Source of the DNA: Symbiodinium natans
Taxonomy: Eukaryota; Sar; Dinophyceae; Suessiales; Symbiodiniaceae
NCBI GenBank assembly: GCA_905221605.1
Contig: CAJNDS010002046.1
Location: 425,501-489,500, forward strand
Direction of reading: 5' to 3'
DNA length: 64,000 nucleotides
The notes beneath the pieces were generated by a model. That model did not search any database and was not told the DNA's origin. It saw only the letters and a program-made list of their open reading frames with translations. Both the position numbers and the translations under genes were made by a program. Below, one piece after another: positions 45,990-57,234 of the stretch. Positions within the stretch are counted from its first letter, which is position 1. Each line of letters opens with the position of its first letter.

Positions 45990-48900
45990 TGGTCGCTCAT
46001 GCAGGTAATGGGGGTGGTCACCCTTTGCAAGGCCAATGGCCTGGTCGTACACCGGAACCGCCTGAAGTGTTGCAGGGATACCCGGGGCTGCTTTGAATGC
46101 TTTTGATTTGCCTCTGCCAGAAAGCACCTCTCAGGGCTGTCAGATTTTTTCAAGGCTCTGGCAAGTTGGTGCTTGCCAAGGTTGGCGTAGGAAACACCTG
46201 CCAGGCTGCCAGGCTGCAAAAGCAGTTACGATGCAGTTTAAGCGATGCTCGGGGACTCGAACTGCGATACTCCCCAGAGCCTAGGTGGTAGTAGACCTCC
46301 GCCTCATGCCCCGGTATTGGTCCCTGGCGCACTGGGTGCAGTGGTCAGGTGACGCTATTGAAGTTGTTGTGGCACAGCTGAGCTCGGTTGGTGTTCTGGC
46401 TGCCTGCGACAAGGCGGCTTTGAGGTCAGCTATCGACCTCGGTTCAAGACTTGGTGTCGCTGCGCGAGGATCCTTTCTTCACAGTCCTGTATTAAACTGA
46501 GACAGGATGCTCTGCATAGTGCCGCTGCGCATAGCGAGTGATGCCACGCCTGAACAGGAACTCTCTTTGCCGTATGGCCTGCGAATAAAGATTGCTGCGT
46601 GCCGAATCTCCGTACCTGTAAAGCAACTCGGCATCGCGACCATCAATCTGAAGAGCTCGGCTCAAATCGGCCTTCAGCGGAAGCAATAGTTCTACGATTT
46701 TCTACTGTTTCCCACGCCCCCAGCCCGCCTCAGCTCTGTCATACAGCCCCTGTTCAAAAAGACATTGCCTGAAGCCATGACACCAGCAACAACACTTTCA
46801 AAATGGACACCGACACCGCTACCACCACAAGCGCACAACAAAATCCAAGCTGTCTCAGGTCTCAGCGCACGGTTTGACAAGTATAGCGTCTGGGTGCCAT
46901 CTGCTTCAATGGCTGCCGTGAGGTCGATCACAGCCTGCACACACGTCAGCTGTGGGGGCTCGAAGCTGCTAGAACGTTGTTGTGGGAAGCATTGTAGTTG
47001 TTGTAGTTGATTGACCTGCGCCATGTTTCCAAAGGATCTCCACGCTAGGCCACGTTCGCTGAAGACTGCGGCCTCCCAAAGATGCTATTACTGACATGTA
47101 AGGAGCTGTGAGCATGGGAGGGTTGTCTCAGAAGCGCGAAATGTTTGCCTCCGTGCTGCCAAGATCGATCGCCCTGGACAGATCCTCGATGGCATCCTGC
47201 TCACGGCCTTGAAACTTCACAAGGAAAAACTCAGAACTGCCCAGACTCCACACACTTTGTTTAAGAACTTGACCCATGCGGTGGTAGACAACGCCGCGGT
47301 TGTAGTAGTGCCTCCCTCTCTGGGGCTCCAAGTCAATCACGGCATCGAAATCTACCAAAGCGGTCCTTGGCCCCAGAAAGCCAGTTCACACGCTGTACTC
47401 ACATGGCCAGTTCACATCAGTTCAACATTGGAATGCCATGTGCGCTGTGATGCACAATGCACACGGGCCAATCCAGAAACGTGGTCAACATCGTGAGATG
47501 GATGTCCACATGCGCAAACTCTGAGGTCCAGTCTGGTAGTCTCCCATATCCCTGTACACCAAGCCACGGGCCTTTGACCAGCAAGTTGTGCAAAAATTGC
47601 TCAAAGCGGCACGAACTTTCATCAGCAAGTTGAATCTGTCGACCTCGTGCAGAGCTTCGTCCGGCGGCACGCCGCCGTTGAAGGCCTCCAACGCGCCTTG
47701 CGTTGAATGAAAGCTGACATGCTTCATTTCAGGCATCTTTCACCCAACTTGGAGACCATTTTTGCCTTTTTGCCGTCGAAGTCAGCCGCAAGACTTCTGC
47801 TGCCACTTAGCAACAAATTTGGGTTCACACCTGTGCTGCCGATGCCAACGATTGACCTACACTTTCCTGCGGCTCACTTTAGCCTTGCCTACAGTTACAG
47901 CGACACTCCTCTTCGGTGTCTCTGCGCGTGCTCGCTTCGATGTCCTCCCCGATACATCCCCAGAGCCGTGAGATCGTTGTGTTGCCAGCTCCTGCAGCTG
48001 GGAGGAGATTCTTTTTCCACCTTTCCCGAGACGGGGTTTGGCATCCGCCATGAAGGTCGACAGACCTTTCCTTAGTCTTTGCTTGGCGAGAAAAGTCCGG
48101 AAATTTGCCGCGATACCAAAGCCGTCCGGATAAGGGTTCATAGTTCGAAGGCAGAGGGTGTATATAGTTGCTGCTGGCCCTGAGCCCTGAATATCCCTAT
48201 ATCCCTGAACTGTCGCGCCAATGAGCGCAGACTTCGACATTGCGCGGTTAGGGTCAGCTCAGAAAAAAAAACACCAAAAGATCCCGCAAACAGCGTATAC
48301 AATGGCATGCACAGAAACACAGAAACACAGAAACACAGAAACACATGAACTTAAGCAGGCTTAGCTCGCCTGGGACTGGGCAACTCCAAGGGTTACTGAC
48401 ACTTCCGCTTCCCCCTCTTCCAGGGCCCCCTGAAGCTCCCCTGAAGCTCCCCCTCTGCATGCCAAGTCTACATATGCACTGCAAAAAGCTTTCTGGACCC
48501 CTCAAGTGTCTTGAGCGTCTTTGTGACAGCATCTCCGCCAGCGTCCAAGCGATTCTTGGGCGTCGGTCTTCGCAGCAGACTCTCTCCTTCGACAGGGCAT
48601 GGCGCATGGATGTATGCAAACTACGGAGCAGAATTCTAAGTGTGACCGTACGAAAATGGCACGAAGAATGGTGATGACTTTTGGACTATTATAGTCTGCT
48701 CCGAGCATCCGTGCACTTCCTCGTCCTCAGCATCCAAGGCTTTCTCAAGGGCTGAAATCCTCGGTGGGACGATGAACAGCTTGGCTTCAAACAAACCGAC
48801 CAAGTTGAAACTTTAACCACAAATATCTCTTGTGGCAGTCCAGCATCCAGAAATCCTCGAAGTCTTCTTGTGAGCTGAAGAAGGAAGGGTCACAGGCTCC

Positions 48901-51900
48901 GTCCTCGACGCACGTCGGCCGCGGAGCTTTGCTCTTGCACCGGACCCGTCGACGCACCGGGAGAAAGCTGGGCTCCGTCGGCATCGGAGGCTCCAGTTTC
49001 GACGCCGAGGCGTCGGACCCCTCCTTGGCCTCCTTCGCCTCCTTCGCCGGCCTCACCGGCACAGACTGAGATTGGGTGCATTTGGTGGGCGACCGGGCTC
49101 GGTCCCCGCACTCGGACTCTGAATTCTCTGGCTCCCTCAACTCCTCAGGCTCCCTATGAAAATATGAAGGAAGTGATGGAAGTGATGCATCGAAGTCCGC
49201 CTCCAAGAATGATGTCGCAGCTTCCCTCAGCTCCAGTAACCCAGCACTGGGTTTTGTCTCTGGACAGGCTGATGGCAGCCCTCCGATACGACAAGTTCTT
49301 CGGAGCAAGCTCCCGCGCGAAGCTTGCGAAGCTTGCGAAGCTTCTTTTCTCACCTCAATTGATTCCGGCGGCTCCGGTGCGGTCACGGCGGTCACGTCAT
49401 TCTTGTCCAAGGTTGGAGGACAGTCTCCCAGGCTCTGTACATGAAGGCCCTCTTGACTGCTCGAAGCAGCAAGGAAGCTGTCTGCCAACTCCAGCGCTCC
49501 CGAAAGTGACTTCACCGAGGAGTCCACATTGTCTTCCAGGCCATCTTGCTCCGAGTGCGTACTGGCATCTGGAGGTGAGCCTGAATCGGCTGAGCCAGAC
49601 TTTGCCGTGCACTTCCTGCGCAAGAGACCGAGTTGTTGCATTCACACACTCAGGCGTCAGGCACGCCCTGCTTTGCAGGCATGTCCATGAAGCTGGCTGC
49701 CAGTCTGCGCACAGAAACCTACAGCGCACTGGCTCCCACCCCCTGAGCCCACAAGCTGCAGTCGACGCAGGAACGGCCCACCCTTGTAAGTTACAGTTAC
49801 AGATTGCTGCTACACATGAAGCAACCCTGTCTGCCTCGATCAGAGGCAAGCTTGTTGGAAGGCTTCGAAAGCTCATGAGTGACGCAGCGAGCATCTCAAC
49901 GACTACACGACTAAGCAGCTCACGCTCGTACTGCCCGTCCGCGTGGCACATGATACCAAGGTGAAACCTCAAGGAAGCACAGATTTGTTAAAAATGCATG
50001 GAGAAACAACCAACAAAACGAGCATTTTGCGCATGACGAGAGTCTCTGAAGTTTTTTCGCTTCCCAGACCCAAATTGTTTCTTTTCCGCCTCCCATCATA
50101 CGATTGCCCGATTCGCCGACTCCTCCATCCTCCTCCTCTCTCACTTCTCACTCAGTTCGGAAAAGGCTTATTCTGGCGTCCGGGCAAATCATGGCTCCAG
50201 ATTTGGCTCTGTAAGGAGACGACCGAGAAGGATGATGACCCGCGTCTCTGCGCAGTGCCTCAGGTGCAGCAGGTCGTCCCTACTTTGAGCCCAAAGCTGT
50301 CCCATCCCAATTGTCCAAGCCTCTTCATAGCAGGCGATGGCCTCCCGCACCTCTCCACAGCCCTGATAGGCGAGCCCCTGGCCATCACACTGTCACTCTG
50401 GGCATCTATGGGCACCCCAGATGCTGCGATATGCTGCGTGCAATGCAGCGCCTTGTGGTGCAAGTAGGTCGCGTTGTCAGGCTCAAGCTGAATGGCTTCG
50501 GCATAGTCATCAAGGGCCTGGCGCTCAAGCATTTCTGGGACATCTGGCGGGGGTGTGCTCGCAAAAAGGAAGCCTCCTGGTGCTGTCCCAGTTGGAAGTA
50601 GGCATTGCCACGATTGAAGAGCACCTGACTCTTCTACCATTTCTACCATATGAGGCTTGTGGACGGACAGCTTGTGACAGCCCGTACCAGCGGGCAGGCA
50701 GCCGGGCTCGCAGCAGAGGCATTGTCGGGCTCTGCCTTTCAATCGAGAAGCCATGCATTGACACATCAACTGTAACTGATCCCGGCCTCAAGAGCTGCTG
50801 TGAAGTCGGCAGCAGCATCGGTGTACCTGCAGGCTGATATCACTGAAGCATCTGCTGGCGTTCGGATGCCTCGCATTTTAAGACCGAGCTGAGCTAAGTG
50901 GCAAACTCTTCCAAGTGGTAACTTGCCAGACCGCGATTGTTCAAGTACCTGCAAGGACGGGTACAGTTCATGAACAAGGAACAGAGCCCGCGTTCAGTCA
51001 TTGGAGAAAGAGCCTTTACACCTACCGTTTCAGGAAAGGTCAAGAGTCATGTTGCAGCTGGCAGGCTCGAACGCACCCGACTGACTACAAGCAGTCCAAA
51101 AAACCTATGTTCTGGCAATGCTGCCCAGGCCTGGCACATGCATCTAGTTCGACTGCATTCGCAAAGCACTTTCTCGCTTCTTCCTTACATGGTGGCAAAA
51201 TCGCAGCAACAAGACAATCGACCTGCTCGTCACAAGAAGCTACAGCTCAGGGTCGCACGAAGTTCTGCTCTTGTATGTGAGACAGGCCGAGGTGATTATG
51301 TGCGTCTGCGCTGGTCTCGGTTGAAGGGGTTACTGTGGCACAACTGTTCACGATGAATCGCCCAATACTCGCGCTTGAGATATGTTAGTACAAGACAATA
51401 CAAGTACCTTCAGTGCTCAGTTCGCCGCCGTGTCCAGGTTGATGGCCTCCTTCAAGTTTTGAATGGACTCTGCAATCTGCCCAACCTTGGCAGGACACTG
51501 CTCAAAGCCACAAAGAGACCCGCGAGCCCCATCTCTGGACTCTGCTTGCACTTCCTGGAGCCAAGCTCTTCGATAGCAGATTCCGCGATGAAAGAAGGCC
51601 TGACTCAGTCACCCAGTCAGATGCACCGAACTTTCACGTAGAGAAAACTTCCACAGCTAAGGGTGGAGCCTTGTATGGCGCGGCCAAGCGCTTGTCAAGA
51701 GCCTGAGCAAAAATCTCTGCAAAAGACCTCAGACTGCACTCCGAGACTGCATCGGGCCTGAGAAAAACCTTCAATCGCCTTGTCGTAGAGCTCTAAGTCA
51801 ATGTGCACCAACCTCAGGCATCCCTGCAGTACACTCAGTACACCAAGAAAAGCACATCCACAAAGCAAAACACTCCTACTGCACGTATTGCACGTCAACA

Positions 51901-53107
51901 AAACGGACACCTTGCATTGGCAGCTGTGGGGTCTGGACGCCCGCTCGAAGTAGTACTCGGCAGCCTGTGACCACGACTCTCTGCACCAACAGTTTGAATG
52001 CTTGTGGGCATGCATTCGCCTGCCGCTGGTGCGTTTCAGATGGGTCTTTCTCCGCCTTTAGCCTCTCAAGGCCTCAAAGAAGGCAAACATAAGATGTGAA
52101 AGACGATGACATGACCAGCCCCATTATGCATGAAAGGATGCAACCTACTAGGCTACGAGCGGAGTGCTTCGTCATAGTCTTTTAGGGCTTCCTCAACAAT
52201 CAAGGCAAACTGTGTCCACATTAGTTGCACGGCGCTGGTCTCTGTGATCCCGACATCAACGCGACCCAGGCGTCTGAAGCACTGCCCTCGATGCGCAAAG
52301 TGTCGAGCAATGCCTCCGATCGGAAACTTTCGCAAGCGAATCTTCCTTCAATTCGCAAGATCCTTGCCTGGTTCTAACCTGCAGCACACGACGAAGTCCC
52401 CGAGAGCTCGCAAGTACCTCGGCAAATTTTCGTGATGTGAGCAATGTCTCAAATTAAACAATGCGTTGAGCCACTGAAACTGTTCAGGAAGCACTGAGGC
52501 GGATTTGGCGATCATTGGCCTTCTTGGCATAGTTTGGGGCATAGGCCCAACCACAGAGATCCACTTCTTTACTAGATCAAGCCATCGGATCAATTCATGC
52601 CGACAAAATCCTCGTCCGACATTTTCATCAATCAGAAGTGTCACTCTCTCAGTTGCGATTCAACGCTTCGAACAAGTTCCTGCATGCAGAGGCTCGACTG
52701 TCCTGTGGATTGTGCTGCCCGTGGCGATAGGAAATGCAGGCGTATGCACTTGTGCAAGATCCTAGCTCCAAGACCACCTACGGCGCCCGCTCAAATCCGA
52801 CATCCGCCACTTTGAATCCCGTCGTTTCAATTGTTTGAGGCTCGGCACTGCTGCACAGCGATGTAGCAGCGGCCACGGGCCTGAAACACTGGCTGTGGGT
52901 TGCTCAATGCAAAGATGCTGGTACCAGCCTGGTAGTACTGTGCGTGGTGGGGACGAAGCGAGATGGCCTCGCACCAGGTGCACAGTCATCGACCTGTGAC
53001 CGAGTCTCAGAGTCATGTCCGACCTCAGTGAACAGCTGGGAACAAGCATCGTACTCCGCTACCGCCTGATTGCGGGATGTGCGGCAAGCATCGACAAGCG
53101 TCAACAA
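45990..53107 (-). CDS. Large TPR-repeat protein, many small exons
   Basis: At least 20 exon-like stretches encode tetratricopeptide helices. In transcription order they lie near 53107 (AVAEYDACSQLF), 52985 (CEAISLRPHHAQYYQ), 52295 (HFAHRGQCFRRLG), 52195 (EEALKDYDEALRS), 51815 (ELYDKAIEGFSQA), 51600 (FFHRGICYRRAW), 51500 (ESIQNLKEAINLD), 50955 (YLNNRGLASYHLEEF), 50835 (DAAADFTAALEAG), 50620 (LFNRGNAYFQLGQ), 50530 (LDDYAEAIQLEPDNATYLH), 50365 (REAIACYEEAW), 49970 (FHLGIMCHADGQYER), 47585 (RGLVYRDMGDY), 47355 (DAVIDLEP, HYYNRGVVYHRMG), 47200 (DAIEDLSRAIDLGS), 46935 (VIDLTAAIEADG), 46680 (ADLSRALQIDG), 46560 (LFRRGITRYAQRHY), 46310 (HEAEVYYHLGSGEY) and 46065 (AVPVYDQAIGLAKG). Introns fall between helix A and helix B. 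TPRs form protein-binding solenoids; the partner is unknown. It could be two adjacent genes split around 48-49.9 kb. Confidence 0.75.
48310..48344 (+). repeat. 8-bp tandem repeat
   Basis: ACAGAAAC is repeated about four times. Confidence 0.9.
48787..49641 (-). CDS. Long Ser/Glu/Pro-rich ORF, possible exon or separate gene
   Basis: 284 codons from ATG 49641 to a stop at 48787. The product is low-complexity and probably disordered, with acidic and serine-rich stretches, a KEAKEAKEG run and a basic patch (LPVRRRVRCKSKAPR). It ends with an aromatic segment containing FEDFWMLDCHKRYLWLKFQL. A CGCAG acceptor lies just inside the start (about 49618), so it may be an exon starting there. It sits inside the TPR gene interval on the same strand, either as a disordered part of that protein or as an independent intronless gene. 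Confidence 0.5.
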   Translation of the reverse strand: MQQLGLLRRKCTAKSGSADSGSPPDASTHSEQDGLEDNVDSSVKSLSGALELADSFLAASSSQEGLHVQSLGDCPPTLDKNDVTAVTAPEPPESIEVRKEASQASQASRGSLLRRTCRIGGLPSACPETKPSAGLLELREAATSFLEADFDASLPSLPSYFHREPEELREPENSESECGDRARSPTKCTQSQSVPVRPAKEAKEAKEGSDASASKLEPPMPTEPSFLPVRRRVRCKSKAPRPTCVEDGACDPSFFSSQEDFEDFWMLDCHKRYLWLKFQLGRFV

Positions 53108-56100
53108 GGGTCAACACGTGTCAACAGAGGCTCCGGTGTCCAACTCCCTGGCCTGATCGCCGACAGCAGCCTGCAAACCGGAGCAGCTTTGGGCTTGGCC
53201 CCGACATCATCAGGACCAGGTTTAAGACTGAAAATACCGATGTAACATTTAGGCTTCGGCATGACTTTCATCTTCGGCGATTCGGGCGCCTGCGCTTTTC
53301 GAAGCTGCTGCTGGCCTTGCCGAAATAACTCTGCTGCCTGCTTTTGCCTCGATCGGGGCAACGTGGTCAAACATGTCTTTTTGCTACAGCTCCTGGGTGC
53401 CCAGCTTACTTTTCTCATCCTCCTTCTCATGACCTCCATGCCTGCACGGCATTGCAGGGCTACATCACTCACACTCCGTGGTCTATGGCAAATCTGCCAG
53501 TAGCAACGATGAGCGCTGAGATCGAGGCTCCTTCATTCATTCGCTCTGGATAGCTCCGGACACCAAAACACGTGACGTCTGTCTTGTAAACTAACGCTTG
53601 CTTGCGCTCAAACTGACCAGTTGTACTTAAGCGGGAAATTGACTCACTGCACTGCGGCTTGTGCAGATACACTTTGCCAAGAGCTCGTCGACACAAAACA
53701 TGTAACCCATCATGCATTCATGCATGACTCTCTTCATCGTCATGCCAGGTTTTCTGAAAGCTGTAAGAACAAGCGGCGTGAATCGCTCCATGCTTCTCAT
53801 GAGGAACCCTCAAGCAATGACATTTGCTGCCAGGTTCAACAGTCGAACATGTAGCTTGGTTCTCGACCACACAGTCTGGGAAGCACCTGCGCACACCCCG
53901 AGCATTCAACTCAAAACTTCCATGAAACACTCCTTGGCTAGAGATGTCAATGTCCTGACAAGACCAACGCCCTGAAGACGCAAGGTCCGCAACTTTCTGT
54001 GGGACCCGGACTCTCTCGCGCATGACCCGCTGACTGCAAAGGGGACTCTTTGTGTCCTGGCTGTTACGAGGGTGTGTTGCAAAACCGACAACTCATGATT
54101 TCATGGCATCTCATGACACGTGAGTTATCCTGCAAAAGCTTTGGCAGTCCGCGAAGAAAAGTCACCCGCTGTGCCTGTTCAGGTACACGATCCAGAGACA
54201 TCAAAAGCTCTCCCATGTTGCAGTGTAATCAGCCTCGTCCTTTTCATTGAGTTGTTCTAAGAATCGAATTGCTCGAACCTCGTGCTGAAGCAAACCATAA
54301 GACATCGAACTGGATGACTTCGAACAATCTGTGTCCCTCACGTTCACATCCATGAAAAACTCCGAGTTGATGAAGGCCTTCAGTGCAGAATTCAGTGGAA
54401 TTCAACAGAACTCAGCAGAATACACCGACAACCCAACACGTGCTGAGATGTGGCGGCTTGTGGATTCGACTCCCGACGATCTCCCAAGTACAAGGCTGCG
54501 ATTGTTAATCTTTCGGATGGGTTGGGACCTCGGAGGGCAGCATCCTGATGTTTCTTTCCCAGGCTAGAGTGACTTCAAAAGCGCTTCGCAGTACCTCAGC
54601 TCATGGCTCAAAAGCTTCAGGAGGATGGGATAAAGCTCTGGAGGAACAGCTTGCTGTCGAACGACACTGGTGTTGAAACCTGGCAAGAAGGTTCTGCAAC
54701 AAGCATGTCACGAACTCAGGCACTTGACTCTCCTTGCCTCGTGGAGCAGATCTCAGCAAGGGCTGCCGGTCCACGCACATGAGCTCATACCTGTAGACCA
54801 ACGACAAATCACGACTCAAAAAGGGGGCTCATCCTGTGTGTCTACGTGCTTTTCTGCATGGCACCGCATTTTTCCGATACAGTCCACTCTGGGACTGAAA
54901 AGGGCTGCAAGATGCTGCAGGCCCTGGGGTTCAAAGCGCTTTGGATGCAGATGCCACTGTACAAACCTCCTTTCAAGTATATGGATCCAAAGTGGACCTA
55001 CTAAAGATCCTGGACTAAGGCCCAACATGGCATAAGGGATGCATTCAAAGCTGCATACGGTGATCGCGTCTGAAGCTCAGACATTGATCAAGTCACTAAC
55101 GCTGGAACACCTGTGTGATGGCCTTCGCGCTGGCCTTCCAGGATGTAGCAGAACTTGTGGAGAAGGGAACTATGTAGCAAACAAAAGTATCTCCAAAACA
55201 ACATTCCGTGCCTCAACAAGCGGTTCTCCAAATCCAGCTCCATCTCAGATTTCTGCCTTGTCTTTTTTGCGTTTCTTCTTATCTTTTTTCTTATCTGTCG
55301 AAGTGGCAGCAGCCAGGACCTCTTCGCCAAAAGACCTTCAACAGTTGCAAAAATCAAGGCAACTGCAGCGTACAATGCTGTTCCAGCCTCCACTGGCTCA
55401 CAAGCTTCATTGCGAAGGAGACGCTAGTAATTCTTGCCTCCATGCGTGTCGGACATGAAGGAATCGGCAGCCACGTGCACGGCTGCAAACACACATGCAG
55501 CAACTCCTTCTCAATGACTTGTGACAGCTCATCTTCAACCTTAGGGCAACAGCAATCTTTACAACGGGAACATCCTTGCATCAGCACAGACGCTCAAGCT
55601 CTGGCCGGTCTGTAGCAATGTGGCACTCCTCCTTGAACGTGCTCATCGTGACAACACCTTCACATCATGCACTGGATCCTGATGCTGTTAGGCAAAACGA
55701 AAACCTCTTTGCCATCACGAGATGCAACATGATGCCTAACTAGTTTGTATCCGACGGCGGCGGAGAAGCCAAAGTACCACCTGGCACAGTAACAGTGCAA
55801 CCAGTAAAAGTTGCTGAAACCTAACGACTGCTGTCGCTGGTCGTTTCGCAAGCTCTTACAGCGCATGATAAGAGGGCAATGCATGTCCAGGCAGCACAGG
55901 AAGAGATGCGGGCCCATAGCCCGAAAGTAGCCAGCTGGCAAAGCCTCCAGCTTAAGCGCAGGCTGTCATTGCCGGATGAGGCAAAAAGGAGCGGGCGGCA
56001 AGAACAGCAGCACAACCCACAACAACAACAACTGCAGCAGCAACAACGACGCAAAAAGCAAACATGAGAGAGTCCAGCCTACAGTGCCCAGCTGTGAGGC

Positions 56101-56872
56101 CAGCTTCGACCATCCTAGCATAACAAGCACATGCTCCTCTGCAGACTGAGAACTGCAAACAGGACAAGGCAACCGCGCTTTCGCAAGCATAGCGATGCGT
56201 AGCTATCCATAGCTGCTTTAAGAAACCGAGGGCTAGTGAGGCGATTTTTGCCACTACAGCAACCAACATCGCAACTTGCAGTTACAGAGACACAGCTCCA
56301 CAAGACATCGGACTCTCGAAGCACCGGAAGTAATCACCCACAGAGGCGAGGACGCTTGAAGCCTGGAGCAGTTAGCACCGTCTCCACGGGCCCCGGCCTC
56401 CGAGCACACAAGACAAGCTACAGTACGTGCCTTGCGTCACCTTGCCGTGCCGCTGATGTACCATGCCCTACATTGCCCTACATTGCCATACATTGCCATG
56501 CATTTCCATGCATTGCCATACCCCCCGCTGGAAATGTTGGGAGTCACGCTTGGCAGAGGTTCGGAGCCATGTCAGGTAGCTCGGCCTTGTCCAGCGACAA
56601 AAAAACAGCTTCAAATCGTCAAGTCGCGGTTCGAAGCTATTGTGTCGAAGTCTTAGGACTCTCAAGGTTGGTGCAGGGTAGATCGTCGAATCTCAAGTTC
56701 AACGGTCTTCTCGCTGGTACGAGAAAGTGCCTCGGGCTGTAAAACAGTGATAAAATGATCGACAGAGCTTCTGCTGCCACTCAGCATAGCATATCCGAGG
56801 ATTCAGCATCTGTCAGGCCCTTGCTGGAGCCATCAACCTGTCAATGCTACCCATCCAACGCCACTTCTTGTA
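53108..56872. other. Unresolved region with minus-strand exon-like pieces
   Basis: About 53365-53240 encodes KQAAELFRQGQQQLRKAQ, perhaps the N-terminal part of the TPR protein. About 54665-54560 encodes VPPELYPILLKLLSHELRY. About 54300-54200 encodes LLQHEVRAIRFLEQLNEKDE. A hydrophobic stretch near 56065-55990 (FAFCVVVAAAVVVVVGC) could be a membrane helix. None can be assigned. Short 10-11-bp CATTGCC-type repeats lie at 56461-56520. Confidence 0.35.
56461..56520 (+). repeat. Imperfect 10-11-bp tandem repeat
   Basis: About six units of the CATTGCC(C/A)TA type with single-base variants. Confidence 0.8.
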
Positions 56873-57234
56873 AGCCAATGATGGGCCTTGGCAAGAGCGT
56901 CACCAACCATCACCCGTTGAGGTGAATCTGACGGAAGCTGCGAGTTGTGGTCTTGCCTGCAGATCGCTAGCAAGGAACCATCTCTGAACAGTGGTAGACA
57001 GTCGGCGCGCTGGTCAGAAGCAGTACTGAACAAAGCTTTGGACACTGCGCCATCACTGATGGATTGCACGAGGACGAGATCCCCCTGCAGTATGCAAGCA
57101 CATGCATGTGCGCGAGAAGGCTGCGGCAGATGCGGCAAAGGCCTTGCCGGTGTCTGGCTTGACCTCCAGACCCAGCTTCGCACCTTTCTTCCGAATGACC
57201 TTGATGGTCTTCTTGTCCTGGGTGCAGATTTTCG
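56873..57234 (-). CDS. PDZ-like domain, three exons of a longer gene
   Basis: About 57234-57143 encodes KTIKVIRKKGAKLGLEVKP and ends at a GC donor. 57084-about 57030 encodes LVLVQSISDGAVSKAL after a GCAG|G acceptor. About 56953-56873 encodes QRVMVGDALAKAH. Together these follow the PDZ fold as common in dinoflagellate proteins: the GLEV strand, then the V..I.DG.V segment, then V.VGD..... PDZ domains bind C-terminal peptides. The rest of the gene was not found and could join the TPR gene downstream. Confidence 0.6.

Noticed and set aside
54440-54480. GGATTCGACTCCC, similar to a tRNA B box
   Set aside because: There is no matching A box or cloverleaf at the right distance.
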